Assembly (NCBI GenBank): GCA_015658765.1
Contig: DQOE01000345.1
Location: 1 to 15,307, forward strand
Direction: 5' to 3'
Source of the DNA: Verrucomicrobiota bacterium
Lineage (GTDB): Bacteria > Verrucomicrobiota > Verrucomicrobiia > Limisphaerales > UBA1096
DNA: 15,307 nucleotides
The stretch's first letter is position 1. Every line of letters starts with the position of its first letter. The position numbers and the translations under genes were made by a program. Below are positions 14,343 to 15,307 of this stretch, one piece after another. The notes under the pieces were generated by a model that searched no databases, was not told where the DNA came from, and saw only the letters and a program-made list of their open reading frames with translations.

Positions 14343-15307
14343 ATGATCGATTTTCAATATATCCGAAAAAAACAGAAGGGGTTATTCTTTGTGATAGCCG
14401 CTCTGGTCGTCTTTAGTTTTGTCATTCTGTTCACTCCAAATGCCGAGGAGATTGTCTTCGGCCAAGGGCGCCAGTCGGAGACCGGCGTTTACGGCCAACT
14501 GGACGGAGAGACCGTAACCCGAGGCCAATGGATCGAGGCGCGAAACATCGTTATTGCCGAGATGGGCCCCCAGTCTAGAGGAATACCCGAAAGCTTTCTG
14601 AACAGTCGCGCGGTGCAGGTCTTGGGAGAAAAAGCCTTGATGAAACGATATGGCATCGACCCCAGCCAGAACGACTCGGATAAGTGGATTTCACAAATCG
14701 TCGATAGCAGTCTTGAAAGATTACCCGCAGATTCACGGCCTGCCCGGTTGGAGTGGTTGTCCAGTCTGGCTTCATACTACGGGGGAGACGCCCAACTTGA
14801 GGCACACGCGCGGTATCAGGTGGGTGTGAATCAGTTACGGAGTTTAGCCGGGCTCTCCGGTGTGCTGGTGTCAACCAAGGAGGCGGAAATTAAATTCCGC
14901 AAAGAAAACGAGCAGTACGAGGCGGAGGCGATTTTCCTGAGCCACACCAACTATCTCACGCTCGTTCAACCAACCGATGAGCAGATTAAAAAACATTACA
15001 CCAACACGCTCGCGAACAACCGCATCTCCGAGCGAAGGCAGGTGTCGTATGTGACTTTTCCAGCGACAAACTACCTCGACGAGGCAGAGAAAAAATTCAA
15101 CGAGCTGAAGTCAGCACAACGAGAGTCACTTTTGCAGGCTTACTGGGAGGGGGTAACCAACTTGGCGGGATACAAAACCAACGGCATCCCCAACTTGGCC
15201 AAGGAGATCGCCACCTTGCGAACGAACGTGTACAAGGGCATGAAAGCCGAGGAAGCCGTTGCCTCCATTCGGTCAGATATCCTGACCACTTCCAATGGCC
15301 TCAAGTC
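14343..15307 (+). CDS. Membrane-anchored SurA/PpiD-like periplasmic chaperone or peptidyl-prolyl isomerase, 3' end outside window
   Basis: The frame opens at ATG 14343 and runs without a stop to the right edge (321 complete codons), so the C-terminus is missing. The start MIDFQYIRKKQKG is followed by a single membrane helix, LFFVIAALVVFSFVILF (14-30), giving a short cytoplasmic N-terminus and a large periplasmic part. What follows (YGQLDGETVTRGQWIEARN, then a Gln/Glu/Lys-rich helical region to the edge) resembles the SurA N-terminal domain as found in PpiD-type proteins, which assist folding of exported proteins. In that family a parvulin domain usually comes later; it would lie beyond the window and cannot be confirmed. 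The protein could therefore be a chaperone without isomerase activity. One TTGGCCAA copy (15195-15202) encodes LAK in NLAKEI. Confidence 0.7.
   Translation, partial: MIDFQYIRKKQKGLFFVIAALVVFSFVILFTPNAEEIVFGQGRQSETGVYGQLDGETVTRGQWIEARNIVIAEMGPQSRGIPESFLNSRAVQVLGEKALMKRYGIDPSQNDSDKWISQIVDSSLERLPADSRPARLEWLSSLASYYGGDAQLEAHARYQVGVNQLRSLAGLSGVLVSTKEAEIKFRKENEQYEAEAIFLSHTNYLTLVQPTDEQIKKHYTNTLANNRISERRQVSYVTFPATNYLDEAEKKFNELKSAQRESLLQAYWEGVTNLAGYKTNGIPNLAKEIATLRTNVYKGMKAEEAVASIRSDILTTSNGLK

Larger units (their letters stand above)
523..15202. repeat. Highly iterated palindrome family TTGGCCAA (19 copies across the window)
   Basis: The TTGGCCAA cores found by reading the sequence start at 526, 858, 2044, 2124, 3274, 3328, 3867, 3906, 5753, 7516, 8234, 9860, 10372, 12190, 13637, 13891, 13933, 14232 and 15195. 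Thirteen are extended to CTTGGCCAAG (all except 858, 3328, 5753, 7516, 8234 and 13891). Four reach CGCTTGGCCAAGCG (523-536, 3271-3284, 10369-10382, 13930-13943). Many one-mismatch and half copies also occur, such as CTTGGCTAAGCG at 356-367 and CTGGCCAAGCG near 4325. Sixteen cores are in genes and three in intergenic DNA. The motif is its own reverse complement, so it has no orientation. The count was made by eye and could be off by one or two. Confidence 0.9.

Noticed and set aside
13672..14346. 224-codon plus-strand open frame opposite rsmD
   Set aside because: Antisense shadow of a canonical RsmD and overlaps the real start region of the SurA-like gene.
14575..14874. 99-codon minus-strand open frame at the right end
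   Set aside because: Lies within the long open frame of the SurA/PpiD-like gene, which has a membrane anchor and family resemblance.
523..15202. TTGGCCAA copies as DNA uptake sequences or Chi/KOPS-like polar signals
   Set aside because: The motif is a perfect palindrome without orientation, and no competence gene is in the window. Uptake or polarity signals are normally asymmetric.
523..15202. TTGGCCAA copies as a CRISPR-like or tandem array
   Set aside because: Spacing is irregular, from about 40 bp to about 1.8 kb, and copies lie in unrelated genes.

Overview
The window is a stretch of bacterial chromosome, roughly 58-60% G+C by eye, densely coding on both strands, with no rRNA, tRNA, CRISPR array, transposase or phage gene. 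Several features together suggest Verrucomicrobiota (Pedosphaera/Limisphaerales-like) or a close relative in the PVC group: a eukaryote-style fused glycogen debranching enzyme, a Deg9-type protease pair, a ROK-family kinase with a long N-terminal domain, a soluble Ser/Thr kinase with a zinc-ribbon head, and a near absence of Shine-Dalgarno sequences. The taxonomic assignment is an inference, since there is no marker RNA.

Layout from left to right. Positions 3-338 (+) hold the C-terminal end of a sugar-phosphate isomerase/epimerase-type TIM barrel. Positions 372-4526 (+) hold a large bifunctional glycogen debranching enzyme. It meets, tail to tail with an 8-bp overlap, a leftward block: the pyruvate phosphate dikinase gene ppdK (10245-7534), an active HtrA/Deg serine protease (7427-5982), and a paralogue that has lost its catalytic triad (5985-4519). 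The two Deg genes overlap by 4 bp (ATGA). A divergent intergenic region (10246-10433) separates ppdK from a rightward pair, a zinc-ribbon Ser/Thr protein kinase (10434-11492) and an MntR-type metalloregulator (11511-11939). An AT-rich gap with inverted repeats follows, then two leftward genes, a ROK-like kinase (13535-12105) and rsmD (14211-13630), separated by a long perfect hairpin. A last divergent promoter region leads to a membrane-anchored SurA/PpiD-like chaperone gene (14343 to the right edge, truncated).

Carbon metabolism links several genes: glycogen breakdown, pyruvate/PEP interconversion, a sugar-kinase-like ROK protein and a sugar isomerase. The Deg pair and the SurA-like protein point to envelope protein quality control. 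These links are contextual only.

The most striking signal is not a gene. The 8-bp palindrome TTGGCCAA occurs 19 times in 15.3 kb, 13 times extended to CTTGGCCAAG and 4 times to the 14-mer CGCTTGGCCAAGCG. From base composition about 0.2 copies of the 8-mer would be expected. It lies in genes on both strands and in intergenic DNA, and inside genes it occurs only in two of the three possible codon phases. It behaves like a highly iterated palindrome comparable in kind to cyanobacterial HIP1. I know of no described function for it.
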